Of a stretch of DNA of 8,059 nucleotides, positions 1-6,957 are shown one piece after another. Every line of letters begins with the position of its first letter. Position 1 is the first letter of the stretch. The notes beneath the pieces are model-generated. The model was not told the origin of the DNA, ran no database searches, and saw only the letters and a list, made by a program, of their open reading frames with translations. Both the position numbers and the translations under genes were made by a program. The stretch is from Bacteroidota bacterium (GTDB taxonomy: Bacteria > Spirochaetota > Spirochaetia > JABMQR01). The stretch covers positions 1-8,059 of the forward strand of contig JABMQR010000105.1 of assembly GCA_013202335.1 (NCBI GenBank), read 5' to 3'.

Positions 1-1
1 A

Positions 2-1945
2 TTTACAACTGGTGTCAATCTTATCACTGGCAAGTCTTCTACCGGTAAGAGTGCAATGATAGAGATATTTGACTATTGTTTTGGTAATTCAGATGACACT
101 ATTCCCGAGGGTGTGATTACGGATTCAGCTCAATTATTTTTTATTACAATGGTTGTAGGAGAAAGTAATTTGATATTAGCTAGAGTTCCAAAAAGCAATA
201 AAGGGTTTCTAAAACCCATCTCTACACTTCCTGATAAAAGTGAGTATAATATAGATTTTTTCAATGAAAATGATTTCATTCCTATGAAAAGTTTCAAAGA
301 GATTCTCGGAAGGCATTTCGGAATTGCTATTGAAGATACTGACACGGATTTGGAAAATAGGAAATATAGACGGAATGATGCCAAAAGTCCTCGACCGACT
401 GTAAGAAATTTTACATCGTACATGTTACAACATCAAAATTTAGTAGCTAATAAACATGCTCTATTTTATCGGTTTGATCAACAACAGAAGAGAGAACAGA
501 CTATCGATCAATTTAAAGTTTTTGCAGGTTTTATCAAGCAGGACTACTATATTAAGCAACAAGAATTAAATGAGAAAGAAAGAGAACTTAAAGAACTTGA
601 AACTAGAAAAAATAGCCTAGAAACTCTTCAAAAAGATAAGTTTGGAAGAATAGCAGAACTTCAAAAAGAATATTATGCAATCGCCGGAGTTCCATTGTTT
701 GAAGAAGCAGTGGAGATAATACTCTCAAATCCCTCTATATATTTGGAAAAGATTTCAATTCATCGCGTATCATCAGATACAAATACAAAAGAATACATTG
801 ATCAAATTGATAAACATTTAATAAAACGAAATTCACTAATTGCTGATAAAAGGAGTTCTGAGATTCAACTTCGAGATATACAAGCATCGATTAAGAATGC
901 TGAACAACATTCAGAGGACATGGCAAATATATCAACATTTCCGGACGCTTCTCTCCATGTGTCAAAATGTCCCTTTTGTGAAAGAATAAATGAAGAGTTG
1001 TCCCAAGAAGCAAATAAGCTTGAAGATGCCATTACATGGTTAAACAGTGAGTTAGCAAAAACACCTCTTTTACTAGATTCATTTTTGGCTGATGAGAAGC
1101 GACTTAAAACTGAGATCGCAGAACTCTCAAGAAAGATAACTTTAGAAGATCGTGAAATTCAAAAAATAAAACATGTCACAGAAAAGCTTAGAAAAAACAA
1201 GTCTATTGAAGAGCAAGCTTTAAAAGTTAAATTAAAAATTGAAAATATTCTTGAAGAGAAAATTGAGTTAAACTTTTCTGATTTGGATAATCAGATTAAT
1301 AAAATTAAAAATGATATAGACGATCTTAAAAAAATTATCAAGGACAAATATAATCCAGAGGAAAAATTGCGTGCTGCTGAAAGATATATTAATAAAGCAA
1401 TGAAGGAAATTGGTGAAAATCTTGATTTTGAAAGTTCTTATAAACCGATTAATCTTAAGTTTTCTCTTGAATCTTTTGATTTATGGCATGAAAAAAAAGA
1501 TAGACAAAAAGTTTATTTACGTTCCATGGGAAGTGGTGCAAACTGGTTATATTGTCACATAGCATTATTCACTGCTATACACAAATATTTTTGTTCTCTT
1601 AAGAGTGATTCTCTCCTTCCTCCGATACTTTTTCTAGATCAACCTAGTCAGGTCTACTTTCCCACAGCTATTGATTTTGCAGATTCATTTGATGCAAAAG
1701 AATTAAAGAAAATAGAAAACAAGGTAAATGATGTAGATGAGGATTTAAGTTCAGTTACAAATCTTTTTAATCAACTCATTTCATTTTGCAATAGAACAGA
1801 AAAAGATACAGGCATTATTCCTCAGATTATTGTAACAGATCATGCTGACAACCTAAAATTAGCTGATGTTGATTTTGAATCAATAGTTAATGAACGCCGT
1901 TGGAGGAAACGAGGATTTATTGACAATACTGAGAGTACTTCATGA
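2..1945 (+). CDS. SMC/Rad50-like ABC ATPase, DUF3732 type (ABC-3C system ATPase), 5' partial
   Basis: The gene enters from the left edge. The frame is open from base 2, before the first ATG at 56, and already contains Walker A (GKSSTGKS, readable residues 10-17), so only a short N-terminus is missing. A long charged coiled-coil region (about 165-470) is broken by a CPFC motif (Cys323, Cys326) resembling a Rad50 zinc hook. The C-terminal ATPase half shows a signature-like SMGSGAN (508-514), Walker B LFLDQPSQVYFP (Asp546, followed by Gln where most ABC ATPases have Glu) and a TDHAD switch (His614). DQPSQVYFP is, to my knowledge, typical of DUF3732, the ATPase of ABC-three-component conflict systems. 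By family it would sense or clamp DNA and license an effector; the actual target is unknown. It overlaps the next gene by 4 nt (ATGA). It is much more AT-rich than the genes downstream. Family call strong; function inferred. Confidence 0.9.
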   Translation, partial: FTTGVNLITGKSSTGKSAMIEIFDYCFGNSDDTIPEGVITDSAQLFFITMVVGESNLILARVPKSNKGFLKPISTLPDKSEYNIDFFNENDFIPMKSFKEILGRHFGIAIEDTDTDLENRKYRRNDAKSPRPTVRNFTSYMLQHQNLVANKHALFYRFDQQQKREQTIDQFKVFAGFIKQDYYIKQQELNEKERELKELETRKNSLETLQKDKFGRIAELQKEYYAIAGVPLFEEAVEIILSNPSIYLEKISIHRVSSDTNTKEYIDQIDKHLIKRNSLIADKRSSEIQLRDIQASIKNAEQHSEDMANISTFPDASLHVSKCPFCERINEELSQEANKLEDAITWLNSELAKTPLLLDSFLADEKRLKTEIAELSRKITLEDREIQKIKHVTEKLRKNKSIEEQALKVKLKIENILEEKIELNFSDLDNQINKIKNDIDDLKKIIKDKYNPEEKLRAAERYINKAMKEIGENLDFESSYKPINLKFSLESFDLWHEKKDRQKVYLRSMGSGANWLYCHIALFTAIHKYFCSLKSDSLLPPILFLDQPSQVYFPTAIDFADSFDAKELKKIENKVNDVDEDLSSVTNLFNQLISFCNRTEKDTGIIPQIIVTDHADNLKLADVDFESIVNERRWRKRGFIDNTESTS

Positions 1946-2406
1946 CCTTCCGCAATTCAGCCGCTTTCGGCAAACGTATAGAATACTACATTGTTGGATT
2001 AATGCTTAAAGAAGGCCTGGATGTCTATATGCCCCTGGTAGATGACGATGTTATTGATTCGGTTGTAAAAAAGCCCGACGGCAGTTTTGTAGAGATTCAA
2101 ATAAAAGCTCGTTCAAACGAAGTTGTGTTTGGTGCTACAGCCCTTTTTGCTGCTCTGGCCCATGAATATAGACCCAATTACTGGTTTATTTTCTACTCAG
2201 AACGAATCGATAAGATCCTTATACTTTCATCAAAAGAATTCATCAAAGAAGCCAACCAGAATAAAACAGGAAGAAATGCAGGAAATCGTTCTGTCTGGTT
2301 TAGCGGCAATAATACAAAAGAACAGACAGAATATATTAAACCTCAGTTTGAAAAGTATGTGGTTACCAATTTTAATCGAATTTTGGAGAATAATCCCGAT
2401 GAATAG
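1942..2406 (+). CDS. Small PD-(D/E)XK nuclease-like protein
   Basis: This 154-residue protein starts at an ATG inside the ATGA overlap with the ATPase gene, with GAGAG 6 nt upstream. The N-terminus has an alpha-helical Glu (E14 in FGKRIEYY), then a strand ending in VIDSVV (Asp39) and the strand FVEIQIKAR with Gln53 and Lys55. This E...D...(E/Q)xK arrangement is the pattern of small PD-(D/E)XK-fold proteins such as resolvase-like and DUF4365-like nucleases. The second half (WFIFYSERIDKILILSS) looks like later core strands. No other domain is visible. Its position between an ABC-3C ATPase and RhuM makes it a candidate nuclease effector or accessory factor of that system, which is inference. It could instead be a catalytically weak structural member, because Gln replaces the usual acidic residue in the xK motif, although that substitution is common in this group. 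Its coding is richer in G+C than the ATPase gene's. Confidence 0.75.
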   Translation: MTFRNSAAFGKRIEYYIVGLMLKEGLDVYMPLVDDDVIDSVVKKPDGSFVEIQIKARSNEVVFGATALFAALAHEYRPNYWFIFYSERIDKILILSSKEFIKEANQNKTGRNAGNRSVWFSGNNTKEQTEYIKPQFEKYVVTNFNRILENNPDE

Positions 2407-3400
2407 ACAATCAGAAATCATCCTCTATACCACTCCTGAAGGTGAAGTGAAAATAGATACCATCTTAAAAGATGAAACAATCTGGTTAACTCAAAAGAAA
2501 ATGGCTGAGCTCTTTGATTGCTCATCAGATAATATTTCGCTCCACTTGAAAAATATATACAGAGATTTGGAATTGTCTGAAAGTTCAACTACCGAGGATA
2601 TCTCGACAGTTCAACAAGAAGGCAGCAGGACAGTTTCGAGAAAGGTAAAATACTACAACCTTGATGCTATCATAGCCGTAGGCTACCGGGTCAATTCCAA
2701 ACGAGCCACACAATTCAGAATATGGGCTACAAATATATTAAAAGAGTACATCATCAAAGGCTTTGCTATGGACGATGATCGACTTAAAAATGTCGCTAAA
2801 TGGGATTATTTTGATGAGTGGCTGGAACGGATTCGGGATATCCGGAGCTCTGAAAAAAGATTCTATCAGAAAATCCGGGACATCTACACAACAGCAATTG
2901 ATTATGATAAAAATAGTGAACAGGCTAAAGCTTTCTTCAAAAAAGTACAAAACAAAATGCTCTGGGCGGTAACCGGAAAAACAGCGGCAGAGCTGATAAG
3001 CGGACGCAGTAATGCCGGACAATCGAATATGGGGCTTACCTCATGGAAAGGCTCCATTGTAAGAAAAGGTGATGTGAGTATCGCTAAGAATTACCTGAAT
3101 CAGGAAGAGATAAAAGATCTTAATGAGATAGTAACCATGTACCTTGATTATGCGGAACGGCAGGCACGGCAACGAAAAACAGTTACAATGGATCAGTGGG
3201 CAGATAAACTCGATGCTTTTATGGAATTCAATGAGCAGGAATTACTGACTCATGCAGGAAAAGTTAAAGCTGAAGTTGCCAGGAAGACTGCTGAAAGCCG
3301 ATATGGAGAGTTTAATCAAAAACGAAAAGAACAGGAGGCCATACAGGCCGACAATGAAGATATACTATTACTAGAAGAGATGATAAAACGTTATGAATGA
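2399..3400 (+). CDS. RhuM family protein (Virulence_RhuM)
   Basis: The frame is open further upstream, but the start is placed at ATG 2399. It lies 10 nt after a GGAG (2385-2388) and begins the conserved RhuM N-terminus (SEIILYTTPEGEVKIDT); earlier codons only re-read the preceding gene. The protein is 333 residues, normal for the family. Residues about 25-55 (WLTQKKMAELF...DNISLHLKNI) look like a helix-turn-helix DNA-binding segment. The block around YYNLDAIIAVGYRVNSKRA, followed by FRIWATNILKEYIIKGFAM, is the RhuM hallmark. The C-terminal third is helical and charged. RhuM proteins were named from a Salmonella pathogenicity island and are often found beside or inside type I restriction operons; their biochemical role is unsettled. 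The gene overlaps the previous gene by 8 nt and hsdR by 8 nt, so it is translated as part of the operon. A DNA-binding or regulatory role is inferred from the HTH. Confidence 0.9.
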   Translation: MNRQSEIILYTTPEGEVKIDTILKDETIWLTQKKMAELFDCSSDNISLHLKNIYRDLELSESSTTEDISTVQQEGSRTVSRKVKYYNLDAIIAVGYRVNSKRATQFRIWATNILKEYIIKGFAMDDDRLKNVAKWDYFDEWLERIRDIRSSEKRFYQKIRDIYTTAIDYDKNSEQAKAFFKKVQNKMLWAVTGKTAAELISGRSNAGQSNMGLTSWKGSIVRKGDVSIAKNYLNQEEIKDLNEIVTMYLDYAERQARQRKTVTMDQWADKLDAFMEFNEQELLTHAGKVKAEVARKTAESRYGEFNQKRKEQEAIQADNEDILLLEEMIKRYE

Positions 3401-5846
3401 AGCAGAAACAAGAGCAGAACTCATAGACCCGAAACTAAAAACAGCAGGCTGGGGTGTTGTCGAAGGTTCCAAAATCCTCCGTGAACGGAATGTCTGCAGG
3501 ATTACAGACGGTAGAATACAGGTGGGCTGTGGCAGACAAAAACCACTTATAGCCGATTATATTTTGGTTTACAAAGGAATCAAACTGGCTGTTGTTGAAG
3601 CAAAGAGTAACGAAGTGGAAGTGGGTGAAGGAGTTATGCAGGCTAAGTTATATGCCGGGAAACTCAAGTTGGAAACGACCTACTCAACTAATGGAAAAGA
3701 GATCTATCAGATCTGTATGAAAACAGGCAGTGAGGGGCTTGTTTTAGATTTTCTCTCTCCAGAGGAACTCTGGGATAAAACCTATACCGATCAAAATCAG
3801 TGGCGTGAGAAATTTGCAAACATACCCTTTGAGGATAAAAGCGGAACATGGCAGCTCCGGTTCTATCAGGAAATTGCCGTAAAGAATGCACTCGAAGCTG
3901 TCGCCCAAAACAAAGACCGTATCCTCTTAACACTTGCAACAGGTACCGGAAAAACCGCTATTGCTTTTCAAATAGTCTGGAAACTGTTTTACACTCGATG
4001 GAATCTTAACCGGGATGGTAAAAGACGACCGAGAATTCTTTTTCTTGCTGACCGGAATATATTAGCCGACCAGGCTTTCAACTCATTTTCAGCCTTCCCC
4101 GAAGATGCAATGGTGCGTATAAAGCCCAAAGAGATTAAGAAAACCGGAAAAGTGCCAACTAATGGAAGCATCTTTTTTACCATCTTCCAGTCTTTTATGA
4201 CCACTGCAGTATATACCTATGAAAATGAACAATCAGATATTCTTATGGCGGCAGAAAAGAACGAGGAAGATGGAGCAGAAAACTATAATTTCGGACAATA
4301 CCCTGAAGATTATTTTGATTTTATCATAATTGACGAGTGTCACCGGGGCGGAGCCAACGATGAGAGCAACTGGAGGGGGATTCTGGATTATTTTTCTCCT
4401 GCTGTACAGCTTGGGCTTACTGCAACCCCTAAACGTAAGGACAATGTTGATACCTATAGATATTTTGGAGAGCCAGTATATATCTATTCACTCAAAGAGG
4501 GGATTAATGACGGCTTTCTCACTCCCTTCAAGGTAAAACGTATAAAAACGACCCTTGATGATTATATATATACCAGTGATGACTATATTATTGAAGGAGA
4601 AATTGAAGTTGGAAAGCTCTACGAAGAGGCGGATTTCAATCGAAACATAGAGATCAGGGAAAGGGAAGAAAAAAGAGTACAGATATATCTGGATGAAGTG
4701 AATCAGAGTGAAAAAGCCATAATATTTTGTGCTACCCAGTCACATGCTGCCATTGTTCGTGATCTGGTAAATAAAAAAAATAAAGGGAAAGATCCATTTT
4801 ACTGTGTTCGGGTAACGGCGAATGATGGGGAAACAGGGGAGCAGTATTTACGGGAATTTCGGGATAATGAAAAAACAATTCCCACCGTATTGACCACATC
4901 CAAGAAATTATCCACAGGAGTTGATGCCCGGAATATTCGCAATATTGTACTCATGCGTCCTGTAAACCAGATAATCGAATTCAAACAAATTGTTGGAAGA
5001 GGAACACGTCTTTTTGACGGTAAAGAGTTTTTCACCATCTATGATTTTGTAGATGCATACAGACAATTCTCTGATCCGGAATGGGACGGAGAACCCGCTG
5101 ATGAAGATTCTTGTCCTGCTTGTGGGGGGGTGCCCTGTATTTGCGAAAAGAAACCACAAAACCCTTGCCCAAAATGCGGACAAAAGCCATGTGTGTGTGA
5201 AAAAGAACCCCCAGAACCTTGTTCCCGATGCGGGAAAAGTCCCTGCATCTGTCCAAAGAAAGTAAGGATAAAGCTGCAGGATGGGAAAGAGCGGGAAATT
5301 CAGCATATGATAGCCACCTCTTTTTGGGGTGCCGATGGTAAACCAATATCTGCCGAAGAATTTCTTAATAATCTATTTGGAGAACTACCAAACTTTTTTA
5401 AAAATGAAAAAGAACTGAGAACCTTATGGAGTAACCCGGTAACCCGGAGAACCTTATTGGAAAAGCTGGATGAGGCTGGTTTTGGTATGGATGAATTAAA
5501 TATACTGAAAAAACTCATAGATGCTGAAAAAAGTGATTTATATGATGTTTTGGAATACGTGTTTAACAGTGATAATAAACCAATTACGCGAGAACAAAGG
5601 GTAACCCGATCTGAATCTGCAATTTTTGCTTTTCTTAATGATAAGCAAAGAGAGTTTATAAAATTCGTATTAAGTAAATATATAGAATTAGGTGTTGAAG
5701 AACTCGATCAGGAAAAGTTGCCTATTCTTTTAACAAATAAATATCAGTCATTGGAAGATGCAAAAGAGATATTGGGGGATGTTACAAATATCAGCTTACT
5801 GTTTATTGAATTTCAAAAGTATTTATATGAAACGAATACTGCATGA
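3393..5846 (+). CDS. hsdR: Type I restriction endonuclease subunit R (EcoEI-like HsdR)
   Basis: This 817-residue motor and nuclease subunit would cleave unmethylated DNA after ATP-driven translocation, acting with HsdM and HsdS (not in this window). The N-terminal nuclease has Asp55, the EAK strand (Glu69, Lys71) and the HsdR-specific QxxxY motif (Gln83, Tyr87). The SF2 motor shows Walker A ATGTGKT (182-188), DECH (314-317), LTATP (342-346), a TGVDA motif V and QIVGRGTR motif VI (532-539). Residues 574-620 hold three copies of a four-cysteine motif (separate entry). The segment from about 640 onward (EEFLNNLFGELP...) resembles the EcoEI_R_C domain that holds the MTase core. The length fits EcoEI-type subunits. 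The start ATG overlaps the rhuM stop by 8 nt, with a weak purine-rich GAAGAGA upstream. All catalytic motifs are intact, so the subunit appears functional. The frame stays open after the TGA at 5844-5846 (see findings). Confidence 0.95.
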   Translation: MNEAETRAELIDPKLKTAGWGVVEGSKILRERNVCRITDGRIQVGCGRQKPLIADYILVYKGIKLAVVEAKSNEVEVGEGVMQAKLYAGKLKLETTYSTNGKEIYQICMKTGSEGLVLDFLSPEELWDKTYTDQNQWREKFANIPFEDKSGTWQLRFYQEIAVKNALEAVAQNKDRILLTLATGTGKTAIAFQIVWKLFYTRWNLNRDGKRRPRILFLADRNILADQAFNSFSAFPEDAMVRIKPKEIKKTGKVPTNGSIFFTIFQSFMTTAVYTYENEQSDILMAAEKNEEDGAENYNFGQYPEDYFDFIIIDECHRGGANDESNWRGILDYFSPAVQLGLTATPKRKDNVDTYRYFGEPVYIYSLKEGINDGFLTPFKVKRIKTTLDDYIYTSDDYIIEGEIEVGKLYEEADFNRNIEIREREEKRVQIYLDEVNQSEKAIIFCATQSHAAIVRDLVNKKNKGKDPFYCVRVTANDGETGEQYLREFRDNEKTIPTVLTTSKKLSTGVDARNIRNIVLMRPVNQIIEFKQIVGRGTRLFDGKEFFTIYDFVDAYRQFSDPEWDGEPADEDSCPACGGVPCICEKKPQNPCPKCGQKPCVCEKEPPEPCSRCGKSPCICPKKVRIKLQDGKEREIQHMIATSFWGADGKPISAEEFLNNLFGELPNFFKNEKELRTLWSNPVTRRTLLEKLDEAGFGMDELNILKKLIDAEKSDLYDVLEYVFNSDNKPITREQRVTRSESAIFAFLNDKQREFIKFVLSKYIELGVEELDQEKLPILLTNKYQSLEDAKEILGDVTNISLLFIEFQKYLYETNTA
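5112..5252 (+). repeat. Triple 54-bp coding repeat: cysteine-rich zinc-knuckle-like motifs in HsdR
   Basis: Three tandem units of exactly 18 residues begin at Cys574, Cys592 and Cys610 of HsdR. Each has the core CxxCGxxPCxC, with linkers rich in Pro, Glu and Lys. That gives 12 cysteines in three four-cysteine sets, each suited to binding one metal ion such as zinc. The array sits just after helicase motif VI and before the C-terminal domain. The DNA copies are diverged, so this is not a recent expansion. The first unit contains a run of seven G (5124-5130). Zinc binding is inferred from the cysteine pattern only. Confidence 0.85.
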
Positions 5847-5903
5847 TGTAACAGTCTATCTTGCACAGAAGAAGATGGTCTTATCCTTGAGGAATGTAAA
5901 AAT

Positions 5904-6073
5904 AAAAAGGAAGACATAATAGAAGTAATAATTTACATTTTTATTGGTATTGCAACCGGAATTATCATTGGTTGGTTAATTGCCAAAATGCGGAGCTTTT
6001 TTACAACGCAAAAAGAAAGAGAATTTAGAAGAAGCAAGATTTCAGAAATCGAAAAGGAATATTTTGGTTATAA
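5904..6073 (+). repeat. Direct repeat copy A (rmuC-like 5' end)
   Basis: This stretch aligns without gaps to 7726-7895 at a constant offset of 1822 bases. I count about 23 mismatches in 170 positions, roughly 86% identity. The match begins in the A-run before GGAAGACATA, which would act as the ribosome binding site, and stops after TTGGTTATAA. Differences fall at all codon positions, so this is an old or imported duplication rather than a fresh one. The two copies bracket the PRTase-SLOG pair. Confidence 0.9.
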
Positions 6074-6188
6074 AGCAACAACAAGTGCTCAAATGAAGGC
6101 TCTGGATGAAAGGCTAGTAGAAAAGCAAAGTGAAATGGATTTTAATAATATAGATACCTGCAAAAGAACGCAACAGAGCTTTTTTTGA
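5919..6188 (+). pseudogene. Decayed rmuC-like N-terminal fragment (copy A)
   Basis: Translated from 5919, this 89-codon stretch encodes a hydrophobic N-terminal segment (about residues 2-20, IEVIIYIFIGIATG...), a basic turn (AKMRS) and a charged coiled-coil-like region (EIEKEYFGYKATTSAQMKALDERL). This layout matches the start of RmuC, a membrane-anchored coiled-coil protein of the PD-(D/E)XK nuclease superfamily linked to DNA recombination. Full RmuC is about 400-500 residues, so nuclease and C-terminal parts are missing. The position aligned with copy B's ATG is ATA, so no normal start keeps the membrane anchor. An ATG at 5988 would give a 66-residue protein without it. Near 6158-6196 another frame reads LQKNATELF-like residues resembling a later RmuC coiled-coil segment, which suggests internal deletion or frameshift. 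The decay call is fairly secure; the RmuC assignment is moderate. Confidence 0.6.
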
Positions 6189-6298
6189 TTAATTAGGATT
6201 ACCGGTTACATAACTTTGGAGATTAGCAAACGAATATGCCTATAAATATTATAATATTTACTACGGGGGACCAAAATATAATTATCAAAAAGTAGTTC
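6189..6298 (+). other. Leader region of the PRTase-SLOG pair
   Basis: About 110 bases without a gene separate the decayed rmuC-like fragment from the PRTase gene. They hold the AT palindrome listed separately and a GGGGGA run at 6265-6270. I see no tRNA-like fold or long GC hairpin. The upstream side has a T-run (TTTTTTT around 6180-6186) but no convincing stem before it, so I do not call a terminator. The region is the best candidate for the promoter of the downstream pair. Confidence 0.5.
6243..6260. promoter_or_regulatory. Perfect 18-bp AT palindrome overlapping a consensus -10 box
   Basis: TAAATATTATAATATTTA equals its own reverse complement. It contains TATAAT (6250-6255) and ends 38 bases before the ribosome binding site of the PRTase gene. 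A good -35 hexamer is not found at 16-18 bp from that TATAAT; TTGGAG (6216-6221) lies 19 bp from an alternative TATAAA at 6241-6246. A promoter with an overlapping operator is plausible but inferred. AT-only palindromes also arise by chance in AT-rich DNA. Confidence 0.4.
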
Positions 6299-6305
6299 AG
6301 GAGGT
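6299..6305 (+). promoter_or_regulatory. Consensus ribosome binding site of the PRTase gene
   Basis: AGGAGGT is a full Shine-Dalgarno match. It decides the start: it lies 9-10 nt before ATG 6315 but touches the TTG at 6306, which is too close to be used. Confidence 0.8.
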
Positions 6306-6314
6306 TTGACATTT

Positions 6315-6953
6315 ATGGATACTAGAAGATATGAAAGAAGACGAATTACTCATAATGGTATGACAATACACCCCATCAAGATATCTGGAAATTGGAATTT
6401 AGGATTCGCTCTGGATAAACATACAGCAAGTAGTGAATATCTTGGTGTTGATGATTACGGACATAAGCAATTCGATAACACCCGCTCAGAAATAGGAGAA
6501 GCTGTATATCAGTTAAAATATCAGAAAGATCTATCATTCATTAACATCCTTACAGAAGTATCAGCAAATGCAATTAAAGAACTAATATTAACGGAAGGCA
6601 ATACACTGGACTGTATAATTCCAGTTCCTCCATCAGATTTACATCGGGAAAGGCAACCCGTATTCCAGGTAACAAAAGGAATATCAGAAATCCTGCATAT
6701 TTCGTATGATGATAATTTACTAATAAAAACAACACAAACCGGGCAAATGAAGAATGTTTCGGTAGAAAAACGTCCGTAAAAGCTGAAAAATGTATTTTCA
6801 GTATCAGATGAGAATCCAGAATATGACAATATACTATTATTCGATGATCTGTACCAGTCGGGCTCTACAGCAGTCGAATGTGTTAATGCTCTCAGATTGA
6901 AGAAAGAATCAATAAATATATTTTTGATAATAATGACTAAAACCAGGAGTTAA
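6315..6953 (+). pseudogene. ComF-like phosphoribosyltransferase with one in-frame stop
   Basis: The frame from ATG 6315 runs 154 codons to a TAA at 6777-6779. It continues in the same frame, without a shift, to a second TAA at 6951-6953. Joined, it would be a 212-position protein, the usual size of ComF-type phosphoribosyltransferases. Upstream of the stop are the ComF-like core elements (YQLKYQKD, then DCIIPVPPS and HRERQPVFQVTKGI). Downstream is the PRPP-binding loop, NILLFDDLYQSGST, essential in this fold. Translation ending at the first stop would therefore lack the active site. The N-terminal zinc ribbon of classical ComF is absent. The family transfers or removes ribose-5-phosphate on a base using PRPP; the substrate is unknown. 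The downstream SLOG gene follows after 4 nt, so the pair is one operon. The coding character of the rest is well preserved, so the nonsense change is recent, a sequencing error, or read through. Confidence 0.8.
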
Positions 6954-6957
6954 ATAG

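Noticed and set aside
2123..2398. Upstream extension of the RhuM reading frame to an ATG at 2123
   Set aside because: It overlaps the nuclease-like gene in another frame, its residues do not resemble RhuM, and ATG 2399 has a ribosome binding site and begins the conserved N-terminus.
5112..5252. Cysteine repeats as a CRISPR or satellite array
   Set aside because: The 54-bp units are coding repeats within hsdR, contiguous and without unique spacers.
4908..5346. Overlapping minus-strand reading frames of 69-132 residues opposite hsdR
   Set aside because: They mirror the cysteine-repeat and motor coding of hsdR, overlap one another in different frames and show no family features.
5988..6188. 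ATG 5988 frame as a genuine 66-residue gene
   Set aside because: It is the internal part of the rmuC-like copy A; starting there discards the membrane anchor and there is no ribosome binding site.
5847..6305. Search for tRNA, retron or other structured RNA in the larger gene-poor gap
   Set aside because: No cloverleaf, reverse transcriptase or strong GC hairpins seen; the gap is explained by the rmuC-like remnant and a leader.
6306..6314. TTG start for the PRTase gene
   Set aside because: It directly abuts the AGGAGGT ribosome binding site; ATG 6315 has correct spacing.
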